Source of the DNA: an uncultured Gammaproteobacteria bacterium
Lineage (GTDB): Bacteria > Pseudomonadota > Gammaproteobacteria > Poriferisulfidales > GCA-002705445
Reading direction: 5' to 3'
DNA length: 57,255 nucleotides
Assembly: GCA_913031205.1 (NCBI GenBank)
Contig: CAJWEM010000006.1
Span: forward strand, 1 to 57,255
Shown: piece after piece, positions 9,781 to 18,358 of the stretch
Layout: each line of letters starts with the position of its first letter
Numbering within the stretch: the stretch's first letter is position 1
Made by a program: the position numbers and the translations under genes
The notes under the pieces: generated by a model
Seen by the model: the letters and a program-made list of their open reading frames with translations, nothing else
What the model was told of the DNA's origin: nothing
Database searches by the model: none

Positions 9781-10023
9781 TTAAAAATTCTTTTTAATTA
9801 CGTTTTTTGCCGACTTTGAAATGGAATACGTAGTTTCTTTAAATTTTTTCAATAATTTTTTCGCCCATATAAATTCTGTAGCTAACAAGGCTAATCCTGC
9901 GGGTATAACAATAATAGCTGGGCCTGGTGTAAAAAAGAGTATGCACCCAATTAAAACAATAGAAATACCTATTAAAAAAATTGCTAATCTTCTAATTTGT
10001 TTATATAGATTTTCAGGTGTCAT
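9781..10023 (-). CDS. Small PGPGW-family membrane protein
   Basis: An 80-residue protein with two closely spaced hydrophobic segments (IFLIGISIVLIGCILFF and AIIVIPAGLALLATEFIW) joined by TPGPA. This matches the PGPGW transmembrane family, whose function is unknown. The C-terminal tail is basic (KKLLKKFKETTYSISKSAKNVIKK) and probably cytoplasmic. It starts 4 bp after the dcd stop on the same strand, so it is probably the last gene of an mrp-dcd transcript. Confidence 0.85.
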   Translation of the reverse strand: MTPENLYKQIRRLAIFLIGISIVLIGCILFFTPGPAIIVIPAGLALLATEFIWAKKLLKKFKETTYSISKSAKNVIKKNF

Positions 10024-10027
10024 GAAT

Positions 10028-10591
10028 CTATTTTGGTAATGTCACTCCAGTTTGTTTCTGATATTTTCCACCTCTATCTTTATAAGATACTTCGCATGCA
10101 GAATCAGATTCAAAGAAGACCATTTGTGCAACGCCCTCATTTGCATATATTTTTGCTGGTAATGTAGTTGTATTGGAGAACTCAAGGGTTACATGTCCCT
10201 CCCACTCTGGCTCTAAAGGCGTAACGTTTACAATGATTCCACATCTAGCGTAAGTAGATTTCCCTAAACATATTGTCAAAACCGACCTTGGTATTTTGAA
10301 ATATTCAATGGTTGATGCGAGAGCAAATGAATTTGGTGGGATAATGCAAGTATCGCCTTCAAAGTCAAAAAAGCTATCTTTGTCAAAATTTTTAGGATCT
10401 ACAATTGCAGAATTTATATTTGTAAAAATCTTAAATCTACTTGAACACCGAACATCATAACCATAACTTGAGGTACCATATGATATTACTTTATTTCCTG
10501 AAAGTTCTTTTACTTGGTCTGGCTCAAAGGGTGAAATCATGTTTTCTTCCTTTGCCATCTTTTTTATCCAATGGTCAGATTTTATAGACAT
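10028..10591 (-). CDS. dcd: dCTP deaminase
   Basis: Deaminates dCTP to dUTP, the main precursor route to dUMP for thymidylate synthase (thyA is also in this window). The 187 residues match the family length. Hallmarks are [12 protein letters not shown] near the N-terminus and the active-site segment [20 protein letters not shown] with its catalytic glutamate. The C-terminal [13 protein letters not shown] is the segment that closes over the nucleotide. It lies 10 bp downstream of mrp, the usual gammaproteobacterial order. Confidence 0.97.
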   Translation of the reverse strand: MSIKSDHWIKKMAKEENMISPFEPDQVKELSGNKVISYGTSSYGYDVRCSSRFKIFTNINSAIVDPKNFDKDSFFDFEGDTCIIPPNSFALASTIEYFKIPRSVLTICLGKSTYARCGIIVNVTPLEPEWEGHVTLEFSNTTTLPAKIYANEGVAQMVFFESDSACEVSYKDRGGKYQKQTGVTLPK

Positions 10592-10601
10592 ATTTTTTTC
10601 A

Positions 10602-11687
10602 CTAATTATTATCGATCACAATTTTTGGAAATTTAGAACTATAATCTTTTGATTGCGCAGCTAACTTACCTGCAGCCTTTCTAGCGATTTCGCTATAAAT
10701 CTCTGCAAGTCTGCCATCCGGTTCATATACAACGCTTGGCTTCCCAGTATCTGTTTGTTCTCTAATTGAGATATCTAATGGTAATTTACCAAGTAAATCC
10801 ACATTACTTTCAGATGCCAAAGATGTGCCCCCGCCTTCACCAAATATAGATTCTTCGTTTCCACATTTGCTACAAATATGAAGACTCATATTTTCAACAA
10901 TTCCTAAAACTGGAACCTCTACTTTCTCAAACATTTTTAACCCTTTTCTGGCATCCAATAATGCTATGTCTTGAGGTGTAGTTACTATTACAGCTCCGCT
11001 AACAGGTATTTTTTGAGCCAGTGTTAATTGAACATCCCCGGTCCCTGGGGGTAAATCAATTATTAAGTAATCAAGATTTTTCCATTGGGTATCAGATAAT
11101 AGTTGTTCTAATGCTTGTGTAACCATAGGTCCTCTCCAAATCATTGGAGTTTCCTCATCAATTAAGAATCCAATAGACATTGCTTGGATATTGTAATTTT
11201 CCATAGGCTCAAGAGACTTACCGTCTTGAGAATCAGGCTGACCCTTTAATCCAAGCATTCTAGGCTGGCTTGGTCCATAAATATCTGCATCAAGTATTCC
11301 AACATTCGAGCCCTCAGCTGATAAAGCAAGAGCTAAATTTACTGCAGTTGTTGATTTTCCAACTCCTCCTTTCCCGGAGGCAACAGCAATCACGTTTTTT
11401 ATATTCTGCATAGGCTGTAAACTCTTCTGTACAGAATGGCTTTCAATTTTCCAGCTAATTTCTACTTCACCACAAGAAATCTCATTGGACGATAACTGCT
11501 TTATAATCATCTCATTTAAATTTGACGCAAAATTCTTAGCTGGATAACCAAGAACAATTTTTAAATTTGGTTTATTATCAACTATCTCAATTGAGCCGAC
11601 AGACTTTGTTTCGACTAAATTTTTTCCTGTATTTGGATCAATTAATCCTTTAAGCGACTCAATGACCATTGCTTCAGTCAACGACAT
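10602..11687 (-). CDS. mrp: Iron-sulfur cluster carrier ATPase Mrp/ApbC
   Basis: A P-loop ATPase that carries and inserts Fe-S clusters. The 361 residues begin with a MIP18/DUF59-type domain (1-85; [14 protein letters not shown]), followed by the deviant Walker [18 protein letters not shown] at about 105-121 and [15 protein letters not shown]. The C-terminal CSKCG is the CxxC that holds the bridging cluster. It is divergent from metG across 80 bp, as in E. coli. The start ATG follows a good AGGAG (read as cttttctcctt on the plus strand). Confidence 0.96.
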   Translation of the reverse strand: MSLTEAMVIESLKGLIDPNTGKNLVETKSVGSIEIVDNKPNLKIVLGYPAKNFASNLNEMIIKQLSSNEISCGEVEISWKIESHSVQKSLQPMQNIKNVIAVASGKGGVGKSTTAVNLALALSAEGSNVGILDADIYGPSQPRMLGLKGQPDSQDGKSLEPMENYNIQAMSIGFLIDEETPMIWRGPMVTQALEQLLSDTQWKNLDYLIIDLPPGTGDVQLTLAQKIPVSGAVIVTTPQDIALLDARKGLKMFEKVEVPVLGIVENMSLHICSKCGNEESIFGEGGGTSLASESNVDLLGKLPLDISIREQTDTGKPSVVYEPDGRLAEIYSEIARKAAGKLAAQSKDYSSKFPKIVIDNN

Positions 11688-11767
11688 TCTTTTCTCCTTT
11701 TAATTTAAATACTTTCAACACATTAACTAACATTATTATATACTACTTATAGATTTTTGGAGAAAAA

Positions 11768-13762
11768 ATGGATACAAATAATAAGATTTTAGTAACAAGT
11801 GCCCTACCTTATGCAAATGGGCCAATACACATTGGTCATTTAGTTGAGTACATACAGACTGATATTTGGGTAAGGTTTAATAAATCTCAAAAAAAATCAG
11901 TTGCTTATATTTGTGCTGATGATGCCCATGGAACACCAATAATGCTTAAAGCTAAAGAACTCGGGATTGCTCCTGAGGAATTAATAGAAAAAGTTCAAAA
12001 AGAGCACAAAAAAGATTTTGCAAGCTTCTATGTAAATTTTGATCATTACTCTTCGACACACACAGATGTCAATGAAGAATTATGCAAAAGAATTTTTCTT
12101 AAACTAAAAGAAAACGGCTTTATTGAAAAAAGAACAATATCGCAATTTTATGATGAAAAAGAAAAAATATTTTTGCCTGATAGATATATAAAGGGAACAT
12201 GTCCAAAATGTAAATTCGAAGATCAGTATGGAGATTCATGTGAAAATTGTGGAACTACTTATAGTCCAGTTGAACTTATTGATCCAGTATCAATCCTTTC
12301 ACAATCCAAGCCTATTACAAGAGAAACCGAACACTATTTTTTTAAGTTAAAGAACTTTAGAGAATATTTAATTAACTGGACGCAGACAAATAATCTACAA
12401 CCCTCTATTAGGAATAAATTAGATGAATGGTTGAAAGATGATTTAAATGATTGGGATATTACAAGAGATAGTCCATACTTTGGTTTTAAGATTCCAGAAG
12501 AGCAAGATAAATTTTTTTATGTTTGGATGGATGCTCCAATTGGTTATATAGCTGCATATGAGGAATACTCTAAAAAAAATAATTCATTTGCTGATATATG
12601 GGATGATGAGAAAGTTGGCGAAATCTACCATTTTATTGGGAAAGACATTGCTTATTTTCACGCTCTTTTTTGGCCGTCCATTTTAGAGGGCTCTGGACGA
12701 AGAACACCAAATGGGATTTTTTGTCATGGATTTTTGACAGTTAATGGTAAAAAAATGTCAAAATCAAGAGGGACCTTTATTAAAGCAACTGATTATCTTA
12801 AACATTTAGACCCGGAATTTTTAAGATATTATTTTGCAAGTAAATTGAATGATGGTATTGAAGATATTGACCTAAATTTTGAAGATTTTTCTAAAAAAAT
12901 TAATAGCGATCTTGTGGGAAAACTTATAAATCTTGCAAGTAGATGCTCATCATTTATTGAGAAAAAATCAAATTTTCTTCTTTCAGACGAGTTAGAAGAT
13001 CAAAAAAAGTTTAATGCTTTTCTAGATGAGGTTAAAGAAATTGAAGTTTTCTATCAAAAGAGAAAATTTAGTAATGCTATAACAAAAATTATGTCAATGA
13101 CTGATAAAGCAAATCAATACATAAATGAGAAAAAGCCATGGGCATGTGAAAATGATGACGAAATTCAAAAAGTAGCAACCCAAGGTTTAAATTACTTTAG
13201 GACAATTGTGATAATTTTGTCGCCGGTCATGCCAAATTTATTAGAGCAAACTGAGAAAATATTTAATGAAAAGAAATTATTTTGGGATAATTGCTTCGAT
13301 CCAAAGTTGGGCTCAAAAATAGAAAAATTTATACCACTTAAAGAAAGAATAAAAAAAGAAGAAATTGAAAGTTTGAACAACAGTCTTTTAGATGAGACTG
13401 AGAAAAAAGATAAAACAGAGAGGAAAAGTATGACAGAGGAAATCGATTATGAAAATTTTGCAAATATTGATCTTAGAGTTGGCGAAATAATAAGAGCTGA
13501 AAATATAGAGGGTGCTGATAAGCTTCTAAAGCTTGAAGTTGATCTTGGCGACTTAGGAGTAAAAGAAGTTTTTGCTGGTATAAAAAAATACTATAAAATT
13601 TCTGATTTACTTGGGTCAAAAACTCTAGTTGTATCAAATTTAAAACCAAAAAAAATGAAATTTGGATTGTCCTCGGGTATGATACTTGCTGCAGATTCTG
13701 ATGGTGATATCATCATAATTAGTCCCGATAGTAAGATAAAAAATGGTTCAAAAGTAAAATGA
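11768..13762 (+). CDS. metG: Methionyl-tRNA synthetase
   Basis: Charges tRNA-Met. The 664 residues begin with a class I catalytic domain carrying the HIGH-type motif (PIHIGHL) and the KMSKS motif (KKMSKSRGT) near residue 335. A zinc-knuckle insertion has CPKC and CENC pairs near 145-165. The C-terminal EMAP/Trbp111 tRNA-binding domain (about 560-664; [20 protein letters not shown]) gives the full two-part gammaproteobacterial form. The stop overlaps the ferredoxin start by 4 bp. Confidence 0.98.
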   Translation: MDTNNKILVTSALPYANGPIHIGHLVEYIQTDIWVRFNKSQKKSVAYICADDAHGTPIMLKAKELGIAPEELIEKVQKEHKKDFASFYVNFDHYSSTHTDVNEELCKRIFLKLKENGFIEKRTISQFYDEKEKIFLPDRYIKGTCPKCKFEDQYGDSCENCGTTYSPVELIDPVSILSQSKPITRETEHYFFKLKNFREYLINWTQTNNLQPSIRNKLDEWLKDDLNDWDITRDSPYFGFKIPEEQDKFFYVWMDAPIGYIAAYEEYSKKNNSFADIWDDEKVGEIYHFIGKDIAYFHALFWPSILEGSGRRTPNGIFCHGFLTVNGKKMSKSRGTFIKATDYLKHLDPEFLRYYFASKLNDGIEDIDLNFEDFSKKINSDLVGKLINLASRCSSFIEKKSNFLLSDELEDQKKFNAFLDEVKEIEVFYQKRKFSNAITKIMSMTDKANQYINEKKPWACENDDEIQKVATQGLNYFRTIVIILSPVMPNLLEQTEKIFNEKKLFWDNCFDPKLGSKIEKFIPLKERIKKEEIESLNNSLLDETEKKDKTERKSMTEEIDYENFANIDLRVGEIIRAENIEGADKLLKLEVDLGDLGVKEVFAGIKKYYKISDLLGSKTLVVSNLKPKKMKFGLSSGMILAADSDGDIIIISPDSKIKNGSKVK

Positions 13763-14082
13763 ATGAAAGAATTGTTGCTAAGATTAATGAAAACAACTGT
13801 ATTGGCTGCACCATTTGTATTAACGCCTGCCCATTCGACGCAATAATTGGAGCTCAAAACTATTCTCACAGAGTTAATAGACAAGAATGTCCTGGCTGCA
13901 AAGTATGCGTAACGAAATGTCCAACTGACTGTATTGAAATAGTAAAAATCAAGCAAAGTAAAGAAGATATTAAGGAAAAAGTTAAATTTAATTTTCAAAG
14001 AAGAAAGTTAAGGAAAGAAAACTTAAAAAAAATGCATTTAGAAAATATAAATCTTCAGCTTGATAAAATTATTAAATCATAA
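13759..14082 (+). CDS. Small 2[4Fe-4S] ferredoxin (RnfB-like ferredoxin domain)
   Basis: A 107-residue soluble protein with two CxxCxxCxxxCP clusters: [12 protein letters not shown] near residue 15 and [12 protein letters not shown] near 46. A long basic coiled tail follows. The clusters resemble the ferredoxin part of RnfB, often found just after metG in gammaproteobacteria and annotated as RnfB. This protein lacks RnfB's N-terminal membrane anchor and its CxxCxxxxC domain, and no other rnf gene is present. I therefore call it a ferredoxin and not a working Rnf subunit. ATGA overlap with metG indicates translational coupling. Confidence 0.85.
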   Translation: MNERIVAKINENNCIGCTICINACPFDAIIGAQNYSHRVNRQECPGCKVCVTKCPTDCIEIVKIKQSKEDIKEKVKFNFQRRKLRKENLKKMHLENINLQLDKIIKS

Positions 14083-14085
14083 TTA

Positions 14086-15501
14086 TTATATTTGAAAATT
14101 TTTATCTCTTAAGTGGAAAGGATTGAACCATTTTAATTTATTATGAAGTTTTACAACATCTCCTATTATTAAAAGTGTTGGTGGTATTATCTTATTTTTT
14201 AAAATTATTTCTGGCATGCTTTCAAGATCGCCAATGATGACCTCTTGGTCTTCCGTAGTGCCTTTAACTATTAAAGCAGCAGGAGTTTGTTTTTTTAAAC
14301 CATGCTTAATAAGCTCCTCACAGATTATTTTCGACCCATGCATGCCCATATAAAATATTAGAGTTTGCTTATCGTGCGCAAGCATTTTCCAATTTAAATT
14401 AACAGTTCCATCTCTTAAATGCCCTGTTACAAAAATACAGGCTTGAGAATAATCTCTATGTGTTAGGGGTATTCCAGCATAACTTGCGCATCCGGAAGCA
14501 GCGGTAATGCCAGGTACAATTTGGAAAGGTATGTCGTCTTTGATCAAGCTTTCGATTTCCTCTCCGCCTCTGCCAAATATAAACGGATCCCCACCTTTTA
14601 ATCTTAAAACCTTTTTACCCTCTAATGCTAGTCTAGCAAGAAGTTGATTTATATTTTCTTGAGGCATTGCATGATCGGCCCTTTGTTTTCCAACATATAT
14701 TTTTTCTGCATCTTGTCTTATTAAATTCATAATTGGTTTTGAAACTAATCTATCATATATAACAATATCAGCTTTCTGCATTAACCTTAGAGCCTTAAAA
14801 CTTAATAACTCAGGGTCGCCTGGCCCCGCTCCAACTAGGTAAACTTCCCCAGTTTTTTCAAGCATCACTTTTTCTTCAAGTGATTTGTCTAAAGCCTTTT
14901 TTGCTTTGTCAACGTGACCAGATAAAACCATCTCAGAAATTGGGCCATCTAAAAAGATTTCCCAAAAATTTCTTCGGTCTGATATTTTAAGAAAAGTTTT
15001 TTTTACTACACTCCTGTACTCCATCATAAACTCTGCGAGCTTACTAAATGAATAAGGTATAACGGTTTCAAGTTTGGTTTTTACCAACCTTGTTAGGATT
15101 GGAGATGCTGCTCCAGAAGAAACAGCAATTTTTATTGGGTCTCTATCTACTACTGAAGGTATTAGCGTATTTCCAGATACTGAATCTTCTGCCATATTTA
15201 CTAGTATATTTTTTTCTTTTGAGATTTTTGCAATCTCTTTATTTATTTTAGTATCATTTGTTGCTGCAACAATTAGAAACTGATCTTCGATATCCTCTTT
15301 ATTAAATTTGCGTTTAATTATTTTAAGGTTTTTATGCTCATTTGACTTTAAATGGATTTCATCAATTACATCTGGAGATATTAGGGTGACGCTCATATTT
15401 GTGCTCAGAATTGGTATAAGCTTTCTGCTTGCTACCTTACCCCCTCCGACTACTAAGCATTTTTTGCCTGTTACATCAATAAATAATGGCAAATAGCTCA
15501 T
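14086..15501 (-). CDS. cysG: Trifunctional siroheme synthase CysG
   Basis: Makes siroheme from uroporphyrinogen III for sulfite/nitrite reductases. The 471 residues have an N-terminal precorrin-2 dehydrogenase/ferrochelatase half (about 1-215; GGGKVASRK nucleotide-binding loop, VNMAEDSVSGNTLIPS). A C-terminal uroporphyrinogen-III methyltransferase half follows (about 215-460; VYLVGAGPGDPELLS, RLKGGDPFIFGRGGEE, PGITAASGCASYAGIPLTHRD). All the expected motifs of the fused gamma/betaproteobacterial form are present. It converges on the ferredoxin gene with a 3 bp gap and is divergent from the serine-cycle operon. Confidence 0.97.
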   Translation of the reverse strand: MSYLPLFIDVTGKKCLVVGGGKVASRKLIPILSTNMSVTLISPDVIDEIHLKSNEHKNLKIIKRKFNKEDIEDQFLIVAATNDTKINKEIAKISKEKNILVNMAEDSVSGNTLIPSVVDRDPIKIAVSSGAASPILTRLVKTKLETVIPYSFSKLAEFMMEYRSVVKKTFLKISDRRNFWEIFLDGPISEMVLSGHVDKAKKALDKSLEEKVMLEKTGEVYLVGAGPGDPELLSFKALRLMQKADIVIYDRLVSKPIMNLIRQDAEKIYVGKQRADHAMPQENINQLLARLALEGKKVLRLKGGDPFIFGRGGEEIESLIKDDIPFQIVPGITAASGCASYAGIPLTHRDYSQACIFVTGHLRDGTVNLNWKMLAHDKQTLIFYMGMHGSKIICEELIKHGLKKQTPAALIVKGTTEDQEVIIGDLESMPEIILKNKIIPPTLLIIGDVVKLHNKLKWFNPFHLRDKNFQI

Positions 15502-15763
15502 TCTTTCTCCCCCACATGTCAGAATAACTTTATGATAATTCTAAAAAATCTTTATAATAATTATTATGTAAAATTACTTAAATTTTTACATTAAGCAACC
15601 ATAAAAGATATATTGCAAAGTAGGTGTTTTTGTAGGTGTAAACAATGAATTTATTGGGTTTTTCACAATTTATTTCCAACCATTTGAAAAAATATATAGC
15701 TGTTTTCACAAAACTATAGAATAATAAATACCTGCAAGAGATTTTAAAATAAGGAGAATTAAA
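15502..15763 (+). promoter_or_regulatory. Control region of the C1/serine-cycle operon with two pairs of direct repeats
   Basis: This 262-bp gap is one of the largest here. It holds GTAGGTGT twice (15620-15627 and 15632-15639, period 12) and TTTTCACAA twice (15660-15668 and 15703-15711, spaced 43 bp, about four helical turns). These sit upstream of a TAGAAT -10 candidate (15717-15722). A strong AAGGAG Shine-Dalgarno precedes the 15764 ATG. No convincing -35 or known riboswitch core was found. The repeats look like regulator sites but the regulator is unknown. Confidence 0.4.
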
Positions 15764-16396
15764 ATGACCATATCAAAAGAAGAGTTAGAAAAAATAATGG
15801 AAAAGAAGGCTGGCATGCGAAGAGAAGCATATGACCGAAGAGCCGCTCAAGAAAATAAAGATGAAGTCAGTGCTCAAGCTTGTGAAAGGTTTATGGCATT
15901 ATCCGAGTACGAAAATGCAAATGTTATTATGTGGTATATAGACTGCAGATCAGAAACCAGAACAAAACCTCATTTGCTAAAGGAAGTTGAAAAAGGCGAG
16001 AAAAAAATTATAGTACCTTATTGTACAGAAGATGAAAATGGTGAAAATAAACTAGGTCTATGGCATATGACTAGTCTCGAAGAAATGGTCGTTGGAAAAT
16101 GGAATATATTAGAGCCTCCAAAAGAGCTTTGGGGAAATCCAGAAAAAGAAGTTTCTCCACAAGAATTGGATATGATAATGGTTCCTGGAACTGGATTTGA
16201 CAGATCGGGTGGAAGAATGGGCAATGGTCAAGGCTATTATGATAGAACAATGGAGCAAGTGAGGCCAGATTGTTCGCTGATTGCTTTATGTTACGAATCT
16301 CAACTGTTCGATGAAATTCTTGTCGCTCCTCATGATGTTTACATGGATAAAGTCGTTACAGAACTCGAAGTATACGAGGGAAAAGGAAGAGGTTAA
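15764..16396 (+). CDS. 5-formyltetrahydrofolate cyclo-ligase family protein
   Basis: Family enzymes use ATP to convert 5-formyl-H4F to 5,10-methenyl-H4F. The 210 residues show the family's C-terminal signature as VPGTGFDRSGGRMGNGQGYY (canonical VPGxAFDxxGxRLGxGxGYYDR), followed by a CYESQ segment. The N-terminal KAGMRREAYDRR corresponds to the K-x-x-R phosphate/folate-binding start. It begins the operon with a strong SD and is followed 3 bp later by the Ftr-like gene. This is not the usual fau/ygfA locus beside 6S RNA: that position (55.9 kb) lacks a fau gene, so this may be the only 5-FCL or a specialised paralogue. Its place points to a job in C1 assimilation. Confidence 0.85.
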   Translation: MTISKEELEKIMEKKAGMRREAYDRRAAQENKDEVSAQACERFMALSEYENANVIMWYIDCRSETRTKPHLLKEVEKGEKKIIVPYCTEDENGENKLGLWHMTSLEEMVVGKWNILEPPKELWGNPEKEVSPQELDMIMVPGTGFDRSGGRMGNGQGYYDRTMEQVRPDCSLIALCYESQLFDEILVAPHDVYMDKVVTELEVYEGKGRG

Positions 16397-16399
16397 CTG

Positions 16400-17317
16400 A
16401 TGACAGCGATAATTGATGACACATATGCTGAAGCATTTAAGAGTATGTACTCTGAGGTTCTAATTACAGCCATAAATAAAAAGTGGCTTGCTCATGCAGT
16501 AAATGCTGCAACCGGAAATGCTTCGAGTAGTATTCTTTGTGATTGTGAGGCTGGTTTAGATAGATATGTTGGGCCTGGAGGTGATGAAAGTGTTAACACG
16601 CCAGATGGAAGACCAGGAGCAATCATTCAACTACATATTCCTAAATTTTGGAAAGACCCAAAAAAACTTGAAAAAGCGGCGCTTGTAAGAATTAGCCAAA
16701 ACATTTTAACGTGTCCAACTGCGTCTTGTTTTAATCTTATTGAAGACGAAGAGCTATATTTCAAACTCGGAAAAAAGGTTGCGTTTTTTGGCAATAAGCA
16801 TCAAAAAAGAATTGAAAGACATGGACGAAAAATGTGGTGGATTCCAATTCTCGGTGGTGAATTTATACTTGACCGAAGGTTTGGTTATGCGGATGGATTA
16901 ATGGGAGGGAATTTGTGGTATTTTGGCAAAACCACTGAAGCAGCTCTTGAAGCGGCAGAAAAAGGAGTGGAAGCTATCTTACCTATTCCAAATGTCATAA
17001 CAACTTTCCCTGGTGGTATTGCTGGCAGTGGTTCTAAAGCTGGCAGTGATTATGATTTTACAATCGCAAGTACTTACGAAAAGTTTTGTCCCTTGCTTCA
17101 AAATGATCCAAATGTTGATGCTGGTCTTCCCGATGGTGTTAACTCCGTAATGGAAATTATAATGAACGGTAAGAATATGGAATCAATAATAGAAGCGACT
17201 CAAGCAGCTATTCAAGCGTCTAAAAATACAGAAGATTTATTAATGATATCTGCTGGAAACTATAATGGTAAGCTTGGTAAAAGTTTTATATATCTCCACC
17301 CCGAAAAACAACCATAA
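16400..17317 (+). CDS. Ftr/FhcD-like formyltransferase (formylmethanofuran:H4MPT formyltransferase homologue)
   Basis: The 305 residues align along their full length, from memory of the family, with archaeal Ftr and methylotroph FhcD. Matching points are the N-terminal IDDTYAEAF, the CEAGLDR segment, TPDGRPGA, ILTCPTASCFN, the ITTFPGGIAGSGSKAGS loop, EKFCPLL and the C-terminal ISAGNYNGKLGK. Known members transfer formyl from formylmethanofuran to N5 of tetrahydromethanopterin. No fhcA/B/C, mch, mtdB, fae or methanopterin biosynthesis gene is visible here. The gene is instead sandwiched 3 bp after a 5-FCL homologue and 30 bp before folD. I infer it may use folate or another carrier; the substrate is unproven. 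Family assignment is strong; the reaction in this organism is open. Confidence 0.9.
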   Translation: MTAIIDDTYAEAFKSMYSEVLITAINKKWLAHAVNAATGNASSSILCDCEAGLDRYVGPGGDESVNTPDGRPGAIIQLHIPKFWKDPKKLEKAALVRISQNILTCPTASCFNLIEDEELYFKLGKKVAFFGNKHQKRIERHGRKMWWIPILGGEFILDRRFGYADGLMGGNLWYFGKTTEAALEAAEKGVEAILPIPNVITTFPGGIAGSGSKAGSDYDFTIASTYEKFCPLLQNDPNVDAGLPDGVNSVMEIIMNGKNMESIIEATQAAIQASKNTEDLLMISAGNYNGKLGKSFIYLHPEKQP

Positions 17318-17347
17318 AACTAAATTTTTGGATATGAAGGGAACTTT

Positions 17348-18223
17348 ATGAATTATACGGAAAAAGGAACTTTGATCTTAGATGGAAAGTTAGTTGCAAA
17401 AGAAATTCAAAGTAATATAAAAAAGAGAATCGAAGAATGTAATGTAGAAATTACTTTGGTGACTGTCCTTGTCGGAGACGATAAACCAAGTCAACTCTAT
17501 GTGAACAATAAACACAAGCAAGCAACTTCTTCTTCAATCAAATCAATAATGGTAAATCTTCCAGGTGATATATCTCAATCGGATTTAGAGAATAAAATTA
17601 AAGAGCTGGGTGATGACAATTCTGTTAATGGCATATTAATTCAGATGCCATTACCTAAAGGACTGAATGAAAACAATGTTATTGAAACTATACCACCAAA
17701 CAAGGATGTGGATGGCTTAAAGGAAAAAAACTTAGGTAGGCTTATTGTTGGTAATAATATTTTAAACCCTTGCACGCCGCTTGGTGTTATGAAGCTCATT
17801 CAATATTACAAACTTGAAACTAGTGGTAAAAAAGCATTAGTGATAGGAAGATCTAGATTGGTAGGTATGCCACAAGTTCTTATGTTAGGTTCGAAAGGTA
17901 TCGATTGCACAGTAACTCTAGCTCACTCAAGAACAAAAAATCTTGATGGTCTAATTAATGAGTCAGAGATTGTGGTGCCAGCTATCGGAGTTCCCAATAT
18001 GATAAATTCTAAAAATGTCCGAAAAGATGCAATTTTACTTGATGTAGGAATAAGTAGCGACGGGAAAGGTATTAAAGGAGATGTAGATTTTGAAGGTGTT
18101 GATGGGATTGCAAAAGCTGTTACTCCAATGCCTGGCGGCACTGGGCCAATGACAGTGGCTTGCCTGCTAGAAAATACAATGAAAGCTGCTGAACTTCAGG
18201 GTATAATCCCAAAAGAGAAGTAA
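17348..18223 (+). CDS. folD: Bifunctional methylene-H4F dehydrogenase / methenyl-H4F cyclohydrolase
   Basis: Interconverts 5,10-methylene-, 5,10-methenyl- and 10-formyl-tetrahydrofolate with NADP. The 291 residues carry the conserved YVNNKHKQA with its catalytic lysine, QMPLPKGL, NKDVDGL, PCTPLG, the cofactor loop GRSRLVGMP (usually GRSxIVGxP), and TPMPGGTGPMTVACLLENT. It has an AAGGGA SD and lies in line with the 5-FCL and Ftr-like genes. It would close the path from formyl-folate to methylene-folate, the one-carbon unit joined to glycine by GlyA at the head of the serine cycle. glyA is not in the window. Whether this is the cell's only FolD is unknown. Confidence 0.95.
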   Translation: MNYTEKGTLILDGKLVAKEIQSNIKKRIEECNVEITLVTVLVGDDKPSQLYVNNKHKQATSSSIKSIMVNLPGDISQSDLENKIKELGDDNSVNGILIQMPLPKGLNENNVIETIPPNKDVDGLKEKNLGRLIVGNNILNPCTPLGVMKLIQYYKLETSGKKALVIGRSRLVGMPQVLMLGSKGIDCTVTLAHSRTKNLDGLINESEIVVPAIGVPNMINSKNVRKDAILLDVGISSDGKGIKGDVDFEGVDGIAKAVTPMPGGTGPMTVACLLENTMKAAELQGIIPKEK

Positions 18224-18358
18224 ATCTATAAGGTTACTAATAATTAAGGGTTGAGCCTCACATGATGCTATGGCATTATTTACGCCTTGTTATATATTGA
18301 ATAAAAACATAGATTTCGAAAGAATTAATTAAATTAAACAACATAAAGGAAGAAAATT
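18224..18358 (+). promoter_or_regulatory. Intergenic spacer, possible internal promoter for the sga-mcl-mtk-hpr genes
   Basis: The 135-bp gap is the largest inside the operon. It has a weak candidate promoter (TTGTTA, 17 bp, TAGATT), an imperfect hairpin around ATGCTATGGCAT, and an AAAGGAAG Shine-Dalgarno before the next ATG. It may let the serine-cycle half be transcribed separately from the folate half. No terminator-like T-run follows the hairpin. Confidence 0.3.
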
